Under the pieces are notes generated by a model. The model was not told where the DNA came from and ran no database searches. It saw nothing but the letters and a program-made list of their open reading frames with translations. A stretch of 64,000 nucleotides of DNA from Siphonodentalium dalli. Taxonomy: Eukaryota; Mollusca; Scaphopoda; Gadilida; Siphonodentaliidae. Numbering within the stretch: the first letter of the stretch is position 1; each line of letters begins with the position of its first letter. The stretch spans positions 188,285,309 through 188,349,308 of the forward strand of contig CP136068.1 of NCBI GenBank assembly GCA_032622095.1. Reading direction: 5' to 3'. Shown here piece after piece: positions 21,740 to 31,436 of the stretch. A program made the position numbers and the translations under genes.

Positions 21740-24430
21740 TCAATCATCAGCCCAATACCAAAATGGCCGTCATGATTAGCTTGTGTCTGACCATTATTTT
21801 CACCGAAATATGGCATTGCTTATTGCTGTGGCTAATTTCGAAGGCTGGGTGCTGATCAATTGTGCAATATAATTATACTAAAGGATAATCCCATTACGCT
21901 TCCATTAAAAATTAATTGCGCTGAAGTGCAATTATAGACACATGCAATGGGTAATATTTAAATAACCCAACTGGCTAATGAATAGGATACCAATAGTTTG
22001 GTCTTATAATCAAAAATGATCGACAGAGCGAACTACCGTAGTCATCTGGCAGGGGTGTGAGTAGATCATGTTATGAATCTCTACTCTGTCTAACGCCCGT
22101 AGAGATCATATTCCACCAGTACAAAACCTGGAAACTTTTTGAAGTTTTGACAAGGAACCTTATTCAGTCGAAACAATAATGCGGGGAATATATTTCTTAG
22201 ATATTATATGTTCCTTAATAATGTACTTCACTATAGGTGAATATCCCAACTCAAAATTGCATGCTTTTCTGTGACTTTTGTGAGTTGATACTGCAATAAA
22301 CATTGAAACCCATGAGACATGCCATAATTGTCAGCACAGCAAATTTGCTCACAAATTAGCTTAAAGGATTGCTATCCTGATGAATACAACAAAACACTAT
22401 CGGAAAGCCACCCCTATTATGATCACAATGATCCAAGTTCCATAACAATCGCGTAATAAATAAGCCGAGAAATAAATAAATAATACCCCCACCGGTTGTC
22501 AGCTATCTCCGTCGCAAATCCTCATATGACGTCAAATGAGTAGACTAATTAAAAACACGGAATCGGAGTTAGTTGTGCCTACCTATATGACGTCATCTGA
22601 GTGGCAGTGTAAAGTGCGGAATCGACATGAGTGAGTGAGTGTTATGGAATTACTGTGGGGCATGTCAATAAAATTGTGTGGTGAATTGTCATCGCCCGGT
22701 GAGTTATCTTCACTTGTGATTTGTCCGACGAAATGGTCCAGAATTTATTCAGTCCACTTCGAAAAAAGGTGTTTGAGTACAATGTGCATACCCATATTGA
22801 ACAAACTGACCACCGACAAGAATACCCTCCCAAGAAAAATGTCAACTCCTGTAAAGAATATATATTTGCCCGAGTGCCCAGTCGTGAGTATCACCATGAC
22901 TCAATAAAGAACATTCCCTGTCAAGCGTATTCCTAATATGGTGTGAATAAAGAGCGCTCAATAAACCGGAAATTGCTATGACTGACGGGTATATATTAAG
23001 CATGTTTATCGAAAGTTTGTGTACATGTATTGATGTAATTATTAAATATTCACGATGACAACTATTCTAAAATGTGTCCCCACTTTCCTTCATCAATAAA
23101 GAGCCTTCCATGTTAACTGTATTCGTGAATATTGTCCGAATAAAGAGCGTTTATATATGTGATTACTTTTTTAAAAGGAAATTGCTATGACTTTGACAGG
23201 TATATATTTATATATGTTATCCCTCCTTCTAAAAGTGTCATAATTGAATATTCGAATCACGGCCAATGTTTATATCGATGTAAGCGCACGCTTTTATCAT
23301 GCTATATTGTTATGCGTAATGTGACCACACTGACCAGTGATCATGTGACTTCGTCTACAACAAGATCTTCCGCATTCTTTGGATTTTTTTTTTCTATAAA
23401 AACCAAATTGGGTTATTTTGGGAATTATATTCTCAAAATAATTAATCTTGCTGGAATTTAGGAATGACTTGTATTTTCCAACATTTTGAAACCATTACCT
23501 TCGGCCTTGTAAAACCTACAATTCGATTGGGTTACCGAACACTGTAATGTTCAATCACGGTTTGACATGCATCGCGTAAGTCATAGTAGGACGCTTCCCA
23601 TTGGTCAAGAGTTTGCCAATTGTTACAATAGGTTATTCCCGCGCGTTTTTTTCCTGTTAATATCATTTGAAATTTTTTGAGCATGACTTAGCTCGCATTT
23701 CGACACACCCACCCACCCACATCCCCAGTTCCAAGAATTTTTATATTCCATTTTTCTCGAAGTTGGTAGATTTTAAAGGCAGATTTGCCAAAAAATTCAT
23801 TGATTAATATTATAATACCATACTCAGAAGTCAGGGTATTGCTGGTAATATTACCTATCGGTATGCTACTCATTCCTATATACCTACCTCAGTAAGTTGA
23901 ATTGATATGTTCTACTAATACATTCCAATTACATGTGTGTAACCTTCAATTATATACCTAATTTATTCACTACTGTTAATTATAACTGTGCATTGTCAAT
24001 GTTAGTATAAATTGTGGAATTGTATTTCATTGGGGAGCGAAGCTCCCCACAATTTTGGCAATAAATATAATTAACTATACAGGAGTTCTTCTTTCTAGTA
24101 AGATTAGCGATCAAACACACGATTATTTGGGAAAATTGGGTGTGAGATACTCAGATATGAATAATAAACACGATTTACGTCCCTTACTTTGAATTGTGCT
24201 GTTGAGTGCAATTCATTGTAAGAGAAGTTAATTGATAAAAGCGAAATTATTATTAAGGGCAATTATTATTCCTATTGCACACTCCTGTCAGATGACTAGT
24301 TTGCACTGCGGAGCCATTCGGATTGTAAAACCAAACTATTGATGTGCTATTCCTTAGCCAGACTGGCAGTTAAGTTATATCAATATTACTCGGGTGGGGG
24401 AGCTACGCATTAAGCCTACGTACATATGTC
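21740..24430. other. Intergenic, AT-rich, no gene recognised
   Basis: Only short ORFs without recognisable domains. Contains two CRE-type octamers (22527, 22588) and a diverged duplication (22947-23030 and 23137-23220, shared 'aataaagagcg' and 'ggaaattgctatgact'). A downstream exon of the minus-strand thiolase gene would be expected here or further left; none was recognised. Confidence 0.5.
22527..22595. promoter_or_regulatory. Pair of CRE octamers
   Basis: Two exact TGACGTCA palindromes at 22527-22534 and 22588-22595, each in a related context (tatgacgtca..tgagt..cggaatcg). CREB/ATF family proteins bind this octamer. No promoter or gene is evident next to it, so function is open. Confidence 0.35.
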
Positions 24431-24431
24431 A

Positions 24432-24590
24432 ATAATTGCGCTGAAGCGTAATTCAATTTTTAATTGCGATTCAGCGCATTTTGATTATGCTTCAGTACAA
24501 TTCAATTGAACTTCAGCACAATTAATTGCGCTTTAGAGCAATTGAATTGCACTTAGTGAAATTAATTGCACTTCAGCGCAAAATATGCAT
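24432..24590. repeat. Short degenerate repeat, ~22 bp units
   Basis: About seven diverged units of the type 'caattaattgcgctgaagcg' in both orientations (GCGCTGAAGC / GCTTCAGCGC). A single related copy is at 21914-21935. It lies about 100 bp downstream of the thiolase exon on that gene's strand. Confidence 0.6.
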
Positions 24591-24687
24591 TTTGAAAAAT
24601 TCATTTGCACAATTAAATTAATATTATAATAAATGTGAATTTGGCAGAAATGCATATATCGTAAAATTTTAAATTGTGTAAATATAC

Positions 24688-24894
24688 TTTAAATGAACCA
24701 CGCTTTGCTTTTCCGATAGGCGTCCTTAATGCAGAAATAACAACAACATCTTCTGGGTTTTCTCTATGCTTCGATGTTCTTGATGAAGTGGTCGTACTGA
24801 ATGCACTGACAATTCTGTTCATATTTGTATTTGCGCCGAATTTAGTTGGGTGCACGAATTTAAGGTGACTCAAAATTCTGCTCATTCGTTCCAT
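24688..24894 (-). CDS. ACAA1: Peroxisomal 3-ketoacyl-CoA thiolase, first coding exon only
   Basis: The exon encodes an N-terminal targeting segment and the first strand of a thiolase fold. Starting at the codon at 24894, the protein begins MERMSRILSHL, which contains R-M-x5-H-L, a near match to the PTS2 peroxisome signal (R-L/I/V-x5-H-L). About 45 residues later comes EDVVVISALRTPIGKAKRG, the conserved thiolase start also found in PTS2-type thiolases. The frame ends at GSFK, followed on the minus strand by GTATAT, a plausible splice donor at the position where relatives continue with DT. An upstream in-frame ATG (24930) would put the signal at residue 15. The enzyme would perform the last step of peroxisomal beta-oxidation, cleaving 3-ketoacyl-CoA with CoA. 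Later exons (active-site Cys, His) were not found, so the gene is partial here or broken. Confidence 0.62.
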
Positions 24895-25301
24895 ATTGAC
24901 ATCCGGGGTGCACTGGATTTTTTCGCCCATACCCTTTACTCTATTCGTGATATATCAATAGATATTAGAGGTCAAAATATAGGACGCAGGTTGCCGATTT
25001 CGCATTCTTTCGCTGTGCAATCAAAGTCCAAACTCCCTGCCAAACTTGGAAAATTTTATGGATTTCCCCAATATCTAAAAATAAACACTGATCTCGAACG
25101 GATCAGCGTATTTATTTGGTAGGGGTGTTATAGTGGTGTCCAGAGATGATTGGTACTTACAGATGATTGGGACATCGGATTATTTGGGTTTATGGCGATT
25201 GAGACCTTGAACAGAGGGAGGGCACTCGTGATGGGAGAGGAAAGGGGGGGGGGGGGGGTGCTCACTCTCGTCACCAAATTTGGTATTTTTTTTTTTATTA
25301 A

Positions 25302-26464
25302 AAGTACTCAGAGGGTCCTATATTACTATTTCTTTGGCTTTGGGGGTAAACAATAATTGATTCGAGTCGAGGAACCTACCAATCAACGCTCAGGGTGATC
25401 AGATATCGATATTTGAAGTTTCGTTATTTCTATTCTTTCTGTCCCAGAACAGAGTCAAAATTGCGTTATTATTACCACTTGATTTTAGAGTTATCCATCC
25501 TTGTATGTTTTGGTGTACACATCTCGAGCAGATTACGAAGTTAAGGGCAATTATTACCACTTTATAGGGCGTTCTCTAGGCCATTGATAATGTTTTTCGG
25601 GGCGTTCCAAATAGCGTATTGTTACCAAAACAGCGGGCCGCGGGCCGATAATGAGAAGCCTAGTTCAATATCGGCCCGCAGCCCGGAAACTATAGATCTC
25701 GTTTATTATCGCGAGAGTTACGTCCCTTCAACTTCCGATGTGGCGTGTTTATTTCAAGAAAATAATGGGAAGATGTATCCGATTTCCTCGACACTATAGT
25801 GGTTTTATGATTGGAATTCACGCTATATGATTGAATTATTGTATCAAGTATTCATTGATAATTTTAGCTGTCAACCTCTCATTGGTTGTTACTCGTCTCC
25901 AATGCTGGGTTTTCCCCTGTCCTATTTTAGAGACTCCGTCAGTCCGTGTCACTGTCAGCTGACAAGTCAAATGGTATCAAATTTAAATGTTCTTGAAAAT
26001 ATTTCTCTCTTAATCTACTTCATTATTCCACTAAATCCTCAAATGGGTCAAATGTCCAAAACTGTGGTAATAATAGTAATAACATGATTTCATCGGGCAT
26101 TATGGTTTATTAACGGCCCTCTGGAATGATTAACAGCCCTCGGGCCTATTAGCGTCCCTCGACTTCGTCTCGGGCCGCTAATAGGCCCTTGGGCTGTTAA
26201 TCATTCCAGCCGGGCCGTTAATAAACCATAACGCCCTCAAAAATCATGTTATTGTTATATTATTAGTACTCATCTCGAGAAAATAAAAAACAAATTTCAA
26301 AAATCAATATCTAATAACTCTGAGCTTTGTTTGATGGATTCCTCGACTCGAATCAAATATTTTTTACCCCCAAAGCCAAAGAAATAGTAATATAGGACCC
26401 TCTGATCGGATTGTTGTTGTTGGAATCTGTTGAGATGGGGACCCTCCGATCGGATTGAGTACCT
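25302..26464. mobile_element. TTAA-flanked composite of MITE family C
   Basis: Left end AAGTACTC preceded by TTAA (25298-25301); right end GAGTACCT followed by TTAA (26465-26468). The left ~140 bp (ctttggctttgggggtaaac, gattcgagtcgaggaacc) occurs again inverted at 26285-26400, so the element is largely a foldback. It differs from the simple 416-427 bp family members at 27083 and 62359 by having two left ends and a ~165 bp GC-rich hairpin in between. The TTAA target suggests piggyBac-type mobilisation. Short ORFs inside are not recognisable. Confidence 0.65.
26083..26252. repeat. 170 bp hairpin
   Basis: Inverted arms of about 75 bp (aacatgattt... attatggtttattaacggcc paired with ggccgttaataaaccataac... 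aatcatgtt) around a short centre near 26155-26170. Pairing is about 85-90 percent. A fragment of one arm (gggctgttaaccattccgag) recurs at 27049. Confidence 0.7.
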
Positions 26465-27082
26465 TTAACAGTTAAAATTTCAGACCAAAAAAAGGTAAAA
26501 CTATTTTCTGCGCAGTAATTTCTGCGCAGTTAGTTTGATTGCAGTTTTTAGTGTAATATTTGTTGGTTTCGAACCAAAAGTCTTCTATTTCCCGAATTCG
26601 GACATTTTAAATGCAAAATGGTTGCAATCTGGTCGGTGATAATTGAAACACGGGATAAATTGACAAGTAAAGTGTCATTTGATATATGTCGTTGGCTTCA
26701 GACGACTTAAAGGGGCAAATGTGAGCAAGAAAGAGCGTTCACTGTCAGCTTAGAAAATATGTAGGAACATTTGTACAGATGGGTCACCTGACCATGGGGA
26801 ATGTCGTGGAATAGGCGCATTGATAAGATGACTTATATGCGGAGAATGTCACGGGATAGGTTCTGTTGACATCAAATGATTTAAAGAGGCACTAATAAAT
26901 AGAAATAAAGAGCGATTATTATCAACTTAAAATATAGATGTTACTTTATCAGTAGAGTCACCGCAATATAATATTAAGGGCCTCCCATACATATGTATTG
27001 ACCATATCAACTAAATTGCTTATATGTAATTGAGGTTCATGATTTATGAGGGCTGTTAACCATTCCGAGTGGGCCGCTTTAA

Positions 27083-27509
27083 AGGTACTCATTACTCAAA
27101 CCGATTTAACGCTCCTAAATTACTGTTTCTTTGGATTCGGAGGCGGGATTTGATTCGAGTCGAGGAACCCACCCATCAAAGCTCAGAGTGATCAGATATC
27201 GATTTTTGTTATTTCAATTGTTTGTATTGAAATAACAAACACGCCGACAAAGGTTTGGTCTCGGTCAGAATCTCGGATGAAGATGAATAACTCTAAAAAT
27301 AAGTGGCAATACGGCCAAATTTCGTTGAATAATATTTTGATAAATAACATGTTTTTGGGAAATTTGATACATAGCACTTGACAGTGGTTAGCATTATTTT
27401 GTTGCAATTAATCAATTCTGACAACTAAAGCCATTTTGAAGAAATTTTGTTGTTGTATCTTGATGATATGGGGACCCTGTTAATAAGGCTGTTATCGGAT
27501 TGAGTACCT
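27083..27509. mobile_element. MITE family C, piggyBac-like (TTAA)
   Basis: 427 bp with ends AGGTACTC and GAGTACCT, flanked by TTAA at 27079-27082 and 27510-27513. Internal sequence matches the copy at 62359-62774 ('tcgaggaaccca', 'gatgatatggggacc'). It ends only 80 bp upstream of the NRF-1 site of the cytochrome c promoter. Confidence 0.75.
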
Positions 27510-27589
27510 TTAATGTCTTATTGATAAAGATAAATTCGACTGTAAGTTTTCAGTGTTATCGACCGATAGACATGCCACGTACAGTAAAA

Positions 27590-27622
27590 TGCGCACGCGC
27601 GGCGGAGACCAATTTCCGGTAG
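27590..27622 (+). promoter_or_regulatory. CYCS: Probable cytochrome c promoter: NRF-1 and ETS/GABP sites
   Basis: TGCGCACGCGCG at 27590-27601 fits the NRF-1 palindrome YGCGCAYGCGCR at every position. About 14 bp further on is aatttccggta (complement taccggaaatt), an ETS/GABP (NRF-2) type core. NRF-1 and GABP are the established activators of nuclear genes for respiration, including vertebrate cytochrome c. The sites lie 3.25 kb upstream of the start codon, which fits a promoter in front of a non-coding first exon. No TATA box is evident. The link to this gene is inference from position and known regulation. Confidence 0.6.
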
Positions 27623-27639
27623 AATAGTCCATTTTTCGT

Positions 27640-27916
27640 AGACATTTTACCATATTTCATCCGTTTACTTTACCATAGATTTTCAAAGTGTGTTTTGATA
27701 AACTGTCTCTTGGTTTGAGATATCTCATTCTTTATTTCTAATTCATGTAATTTTCTCAGGATTAGTCCTTACAGCAGCTAATAATTTCCAACAAAGAAAA
27801 GATCTCCCCTCCATTATTTTTGGTATCTTCCAAAGGTTTCCCTTCTACGTCATAAAGCCGACCACGATCGACCTTCAACGTTTCTCACCTTTTATAAATT
27901 CAGAAATCAATTTCAA
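27640..27916 (+). other. CYCS: Inferred non-coding first exon of cytochrome c (5' UTR)
   Basis: No transcript evidence. The coding exon starts directly behind a strong acceptor (30847), so a 5' UTR exon must exist upstream. The best candidate ends at 27916 with the consensus donor caa|GTGAGTA, about 300 bp downstream of the NRF-1/GABP pair. The 5' edge is a guess. The resulting first intron is 27917-30847 (2.9 kb). Confidence 0.4.
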
Positions 27917-28661
27917 GTGAGTATTTGTCTTAAACATGAACAATTAACCACTAGATTCGGTGTAACTAAATACAATCTACATTTGCCCATTGACCTTCCA
28001 GATGATTGATTTTGTAATGGTCCCGATTTTGTTGAATGATGAAATTTCTTCAAACCGGATTCCAATTTCCAGCGTGTGACATTTTCAATTTCATTAATAT
28101 TTGTAGGTCACGTAAGTCACGACGAGTCACGTTCCCTTTAAACATGTCTTGGAACTAATATTTCGTTATGAATAACATTAACTAAATAGTAAATTGATGA
28201 GTAGTGCCCATGGCCTACATATGATATTGAAACAGGTAGACAAACCACAGGAGTTTGTCAAAATGATATCATTCATTCATTGATAATAAATAATATTAAT
28301 AATAGTCTAAATAGATCTATCATCTAGACCCTAGTACATCATACTACATGTATTGATGTAAATACCATTTCCTATTTTTGTCTCAAATAATTATAAATAA
28401 AAATTTGTATGTCAAAATCACTAATCCTCTAGTTTACACTTAGTACTTACAGTCCTTGTCTTTTATCATGTTGCTATTTATATATATCTATTATTAATTA
28501 ATAATATTACAATTTACATCATTCAGTCATCAATCAGCATACATTACTGTGAATATGATTACAATGGTAAACATGTTTAATATCGATCTTTGCGAGCTCC
28601 ACATTCATAAATTTTTATTACACAGTTATGTACTGCCAATACTGGACATAAAGTCTGAGTT

Positions 28662-28930
28662 CCAAAAATAATGTTTTAATCAAATTTATAAATCGGTTGT
28701 GTCAGATATGGCAGTTGTTATATGTCCGATCGGTTGAAATGACAATAAATCTCAATATTAATAAAGCCACTTGTAAAATAATGATGAATCTATCTTTATT
28801 ATATTAAGTCCCAAAAATAATGTTTTAATCAAATTTATAAATCGGTTGTGTCAGATATGTCAGTCGTTATATGGCCGATCGGTTGAAATGACAATAAATC
28901 TCAATAAGCCACTTGACTTGTAAAATAATG
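28662..28930 (+). repeat. 149 bp tandem duplication in intron 1
   Basis: Two copies starting at 28662 and 28811 share 'ccaaaaataatgttttaatc', 'aaatcggttgtgtcagatat' and 'gaaatgacaataaatctcaa', differing at a few bases and small indels. They lead directly into the acceptor-like repeats that follow. Confidence 0.8.
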
Positions 28931-29100
28931 ATGAATCTATACTTATTATTGTAGAAATGGGTGATGTACCTGTTAAATAATGATGAATCTATCCTTATTA
29001 TTGTAGAAATTATTGATGTACCTGTAAAATTATGATGAATCTATCCGTATTATTGTAGAAATTGGTGATGTACACGTAGAATTATTATGAATATATCATT
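28915..29100 (+). repeat. ~52 bp tandem repeat copying the cytochrome c acceptor and start codon
   Basis: Three clear units and one decayed unit of 'gatgaatctat..ttattattgtag|aaatgggtgatgtacctg'. Each reproduces the polypyrimidine-poor acceptor, the ATG and the first codons (M-G-D-V-P) of the true coding exon at 30848. The first unit (ATG 28957) would read MGDVPVK then stop. In the second and third the ATG has mutated (attattgatg, attggtgatg). Confidence 0.85.
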
Positions 29101-29454
29101 ATTATAGCAACCACAACGCGCCGCATGCACGTTGTTGCTTTTCAAGTTTAGGCGTGAATGACGTCATTAATTTTTACAATACATGAAACAGAATCGGAAG
29201 TGGACCAACGGGATGGTTATGAAATTACCACGCAACTTCAGTTTTTCTGAACAATTCCTATGTGATTTAGGCCTATAGATTAGTTTCATTTTGACCAATT
29301 TCGTTGGTTAGCTGAACGAAAACCAGCGAAGACGTCATGACATGGTCCATGACGTCATTTACGTCATTTGGCTTTGTGGGCCAGAATCCAGACACATTTG
29401 TTCTCTACAGGAAACACTGATTTCACATTACTAGACTATAGACGCAATTATATA
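29101..29454. other. Intron 1 spacer, no feature recognised
   Basis: Contains a TGACGTCA-like stretch (gaatgacgtcatta at 29157) and further acgtca copies near 29330-29365. No gene. Confidence 0.4.
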
Positions 29455-29900
29455 TACGAAGTGACTTTAGCACTGAGGGCTCAAGAACGGCATGCCGCTC
29501 TTTAGCGATGAGGGCTAAGGAGCGGTATACGGCTCTTTATAGTCGGACACTGGAGATCGAGCAGTACGGATGATAATGTAAGACCGTTCTTTATCGCGCC
29601 AGGACCCATGTATAGCTAAATATTGGTATATACCGATGTACACCACTCCTGTGCCCCGTTCTTTGACGTTTGTCACTGAATAGCAGTATACCGTTCTTTA
29701 GTGCCAGCGTTGAAGAGCGGTAGGCCCATACCGTTCCTTGGTACCAACCGCTAAAGAGCGGTATAGCCTACCGTTCTTAAGCGTATCAGACCCATAAAGA
29801 TGAAGAGTGGTATACCACTCTTTAGCGTTTGGTACTAAAGAACGATATATAGCGTGTCAGGCCCATATAGCTAAAGAGCGATATACTGCTCTTAAGCCAC
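29455..29900. repeat. Array of palindromes around GCGGTATACCGC
   Basis: About eight pairs of inverted half-sites of the type 'taaagagcggtata' / 'tataccgctcttta' with spacers of 0 to about 40 bp (for example near 29490, 29690, 29755, 29806-29825, 29875). Units are diverged, and spacing is irregular rather than strictly tandem. The array lies in intron 1, about 1 kb before the coding exon. Function unknown. Confidence 0.65.
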
Positions 29901-30789
29901 GGCCTTATATATATATACACATACACGATTTATTGACCGTACTAACACGGGACATAAATAGAGGCTCTATCAGCGTATAATCGCTTTTGTTAGAAGTTAG
30001 GAAACAGCGTATATAATGTATATTTTGACTTTGATAAGTCTTTTAGTCACCAGTACGCAAATTAAAGCTTTATTACAACGACACAAATTAATGAGTAACA
30101 CGCATAACACATATACAACTTTTTATATACAATATGCACACAATAAATATGGGATCCTGGATCCCTCCCTACAAACGTGTAGTTTGTTTGTTTGGTTTTC
30201 ATTGTTCCTTTTTTGTTTATTCTTCTTTTGACCTAGTGTGTAAACTGTGTATATATAAGATTGTATTCTTCATTATGTTTTCAAATGTCCTTTTGACTAT
30301 CAGTTTGAATTTTTGACCTGCAGGCATGAGCTAATTCAGCTGCCTTCCACAATGTATACACTTAAATGCAATAAGAGACGTCTCTAAAGACCATTTTCTA
30401 GAAAAAATGCAGACTAGATTCAAACGAGGGATGTTTTCTATTGACAAGAGCCCATGAAACTGTTCGTGCGAAAGATTTGCCCAGTGATATTTTGGGATAA
30501 TGCGCTCATGTAGTCATTTATATTTGTCATAGATAAACGTGGGAAATTGCTAGGTTTAGTTTGGCATGGAGGTGTATGAGTTGCTTTAATGAGAGATGTG
30601 GTGGCAGGGTGGTTGTACTGTACATAGTGTTCCGCGGAATCCGCCCCTCCAACTTTGGTGAAAATATTCAACATTTTGAAATCCCATGCCGTGACACAGC
30701 AACAGTTGGAAACTACGTGTATAGATTGAAATTGTTGTGACAGTTTGATGTATTTGTGTGGTTGCTCCACTACTTGTCACGTGCGATCA

Positions 30790-30849
30790 TATTAGAAATG
30801 GGTGATGTATCTGTAAAATAATTATGAATCTATCCTTATTATTGTAGAA
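30790..30849 (+). repeat. Last acceptor/start-codon repeat unit, fused to the true exon
   Basis: One unit (ttagaaatgggtgatgtat at 30793, ATG 30798, reading MGDVSVK then stop) followed by 'aattatgaatctatccttat' and then the genuine acceptor and ATG. The real exon start is therefore the terminal member of the same repeat family found at 28915-29100. Confidence 0.8.
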
Positions 30850-31033
30850 ATGGGTGATGTACCTGCCGGTGATATTGCGAAGGGGAAGAAGATCTTTGTC
30901 CAAAAATGCTCACAGTGCCACACAGTTGAAAAAGGTGGAAAACACAAAACTGGTCCAAATCTTAACGGCGTGATAGGACGAAAAACTGGACAAGGTGCAG
31001 GATTCACTTACACCGCAGCAAATAAGAATAAGG
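30850..31033 (+). CDS. CYCS: Cytochrome c, coding exon 1
   Basis: Encodes residues 1-61 and the first base of codon 62 of a 109-residue protein. The sequence shows an invertebrate-type N-terminal extension ([16 protein letters not shown]), the haem attachment motif CSQCH (Cys20, Cys23, His24), then [20 protein letters not shown] and [10 protein letters not shown]. Cytochrome c carries electrons from complex III to complex IV in the mitochondrial intermembrane space and triggers the apoptosome when released. The ATG follows the acceptor ttattattgtag|aa by two bases, as in vertebrate genes. The exon ends g|GTGAGT inside a glycine codon (phase 1), the conserved intron position after KNK. No frame damage. 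Confidence 0.97.
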
Positions 31034-31436
31034 GTGAGTAACATTACTCAATTAAACTTAACCCTTTCATCACGGGAGCTGCGCTGGTGCAGCATTAAAG
31101 ATCCTGTGCCAGTGCATTATCTTATATATATGCGAGTCTCCCATAAGGAGCCTCGCATATACAAGATATTAACCCTTTCATAACAGGAGCTGCGTTGGTG
31201 CAGCATTAAAGATCCTGTGCCAGTGCATTCTCTTATATATTCGAGTCTCCCATAAGGAGCCTCGCATATATAGGATATTATCTCTTTAATAATGGGAGCT
31301 GCACTGGTGCAGCATTAAAGATCATGTGCCAGTGCATTCTCTTATATCTGCGAGTCTCCTATAGGGAGTCTCGCATATATAAGAGAATGCACTGACTTAC
31401 AAGGTCAAGGTAAATATTGTTAGGCCAATGTATTAA

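Noticed and set aside
22372-22410. Hammerhead ribozyme (contains ctgatgaa)
   Set aside because: The required second stem and GAAA core do not follow at the right distance.
24850-25122. 90-codon plus-strand ORF opposite the thiolase exon
   Set aside because: Antisense/flank reading with no domain; the minus frame has the thiolase motif.
30438-30770. 110-codon minus-strand ORF upstream of the cytochrome c exon
   Set aside because: No recognisable domain, lies in the inferred intron 1, and composition is like the surroundings.
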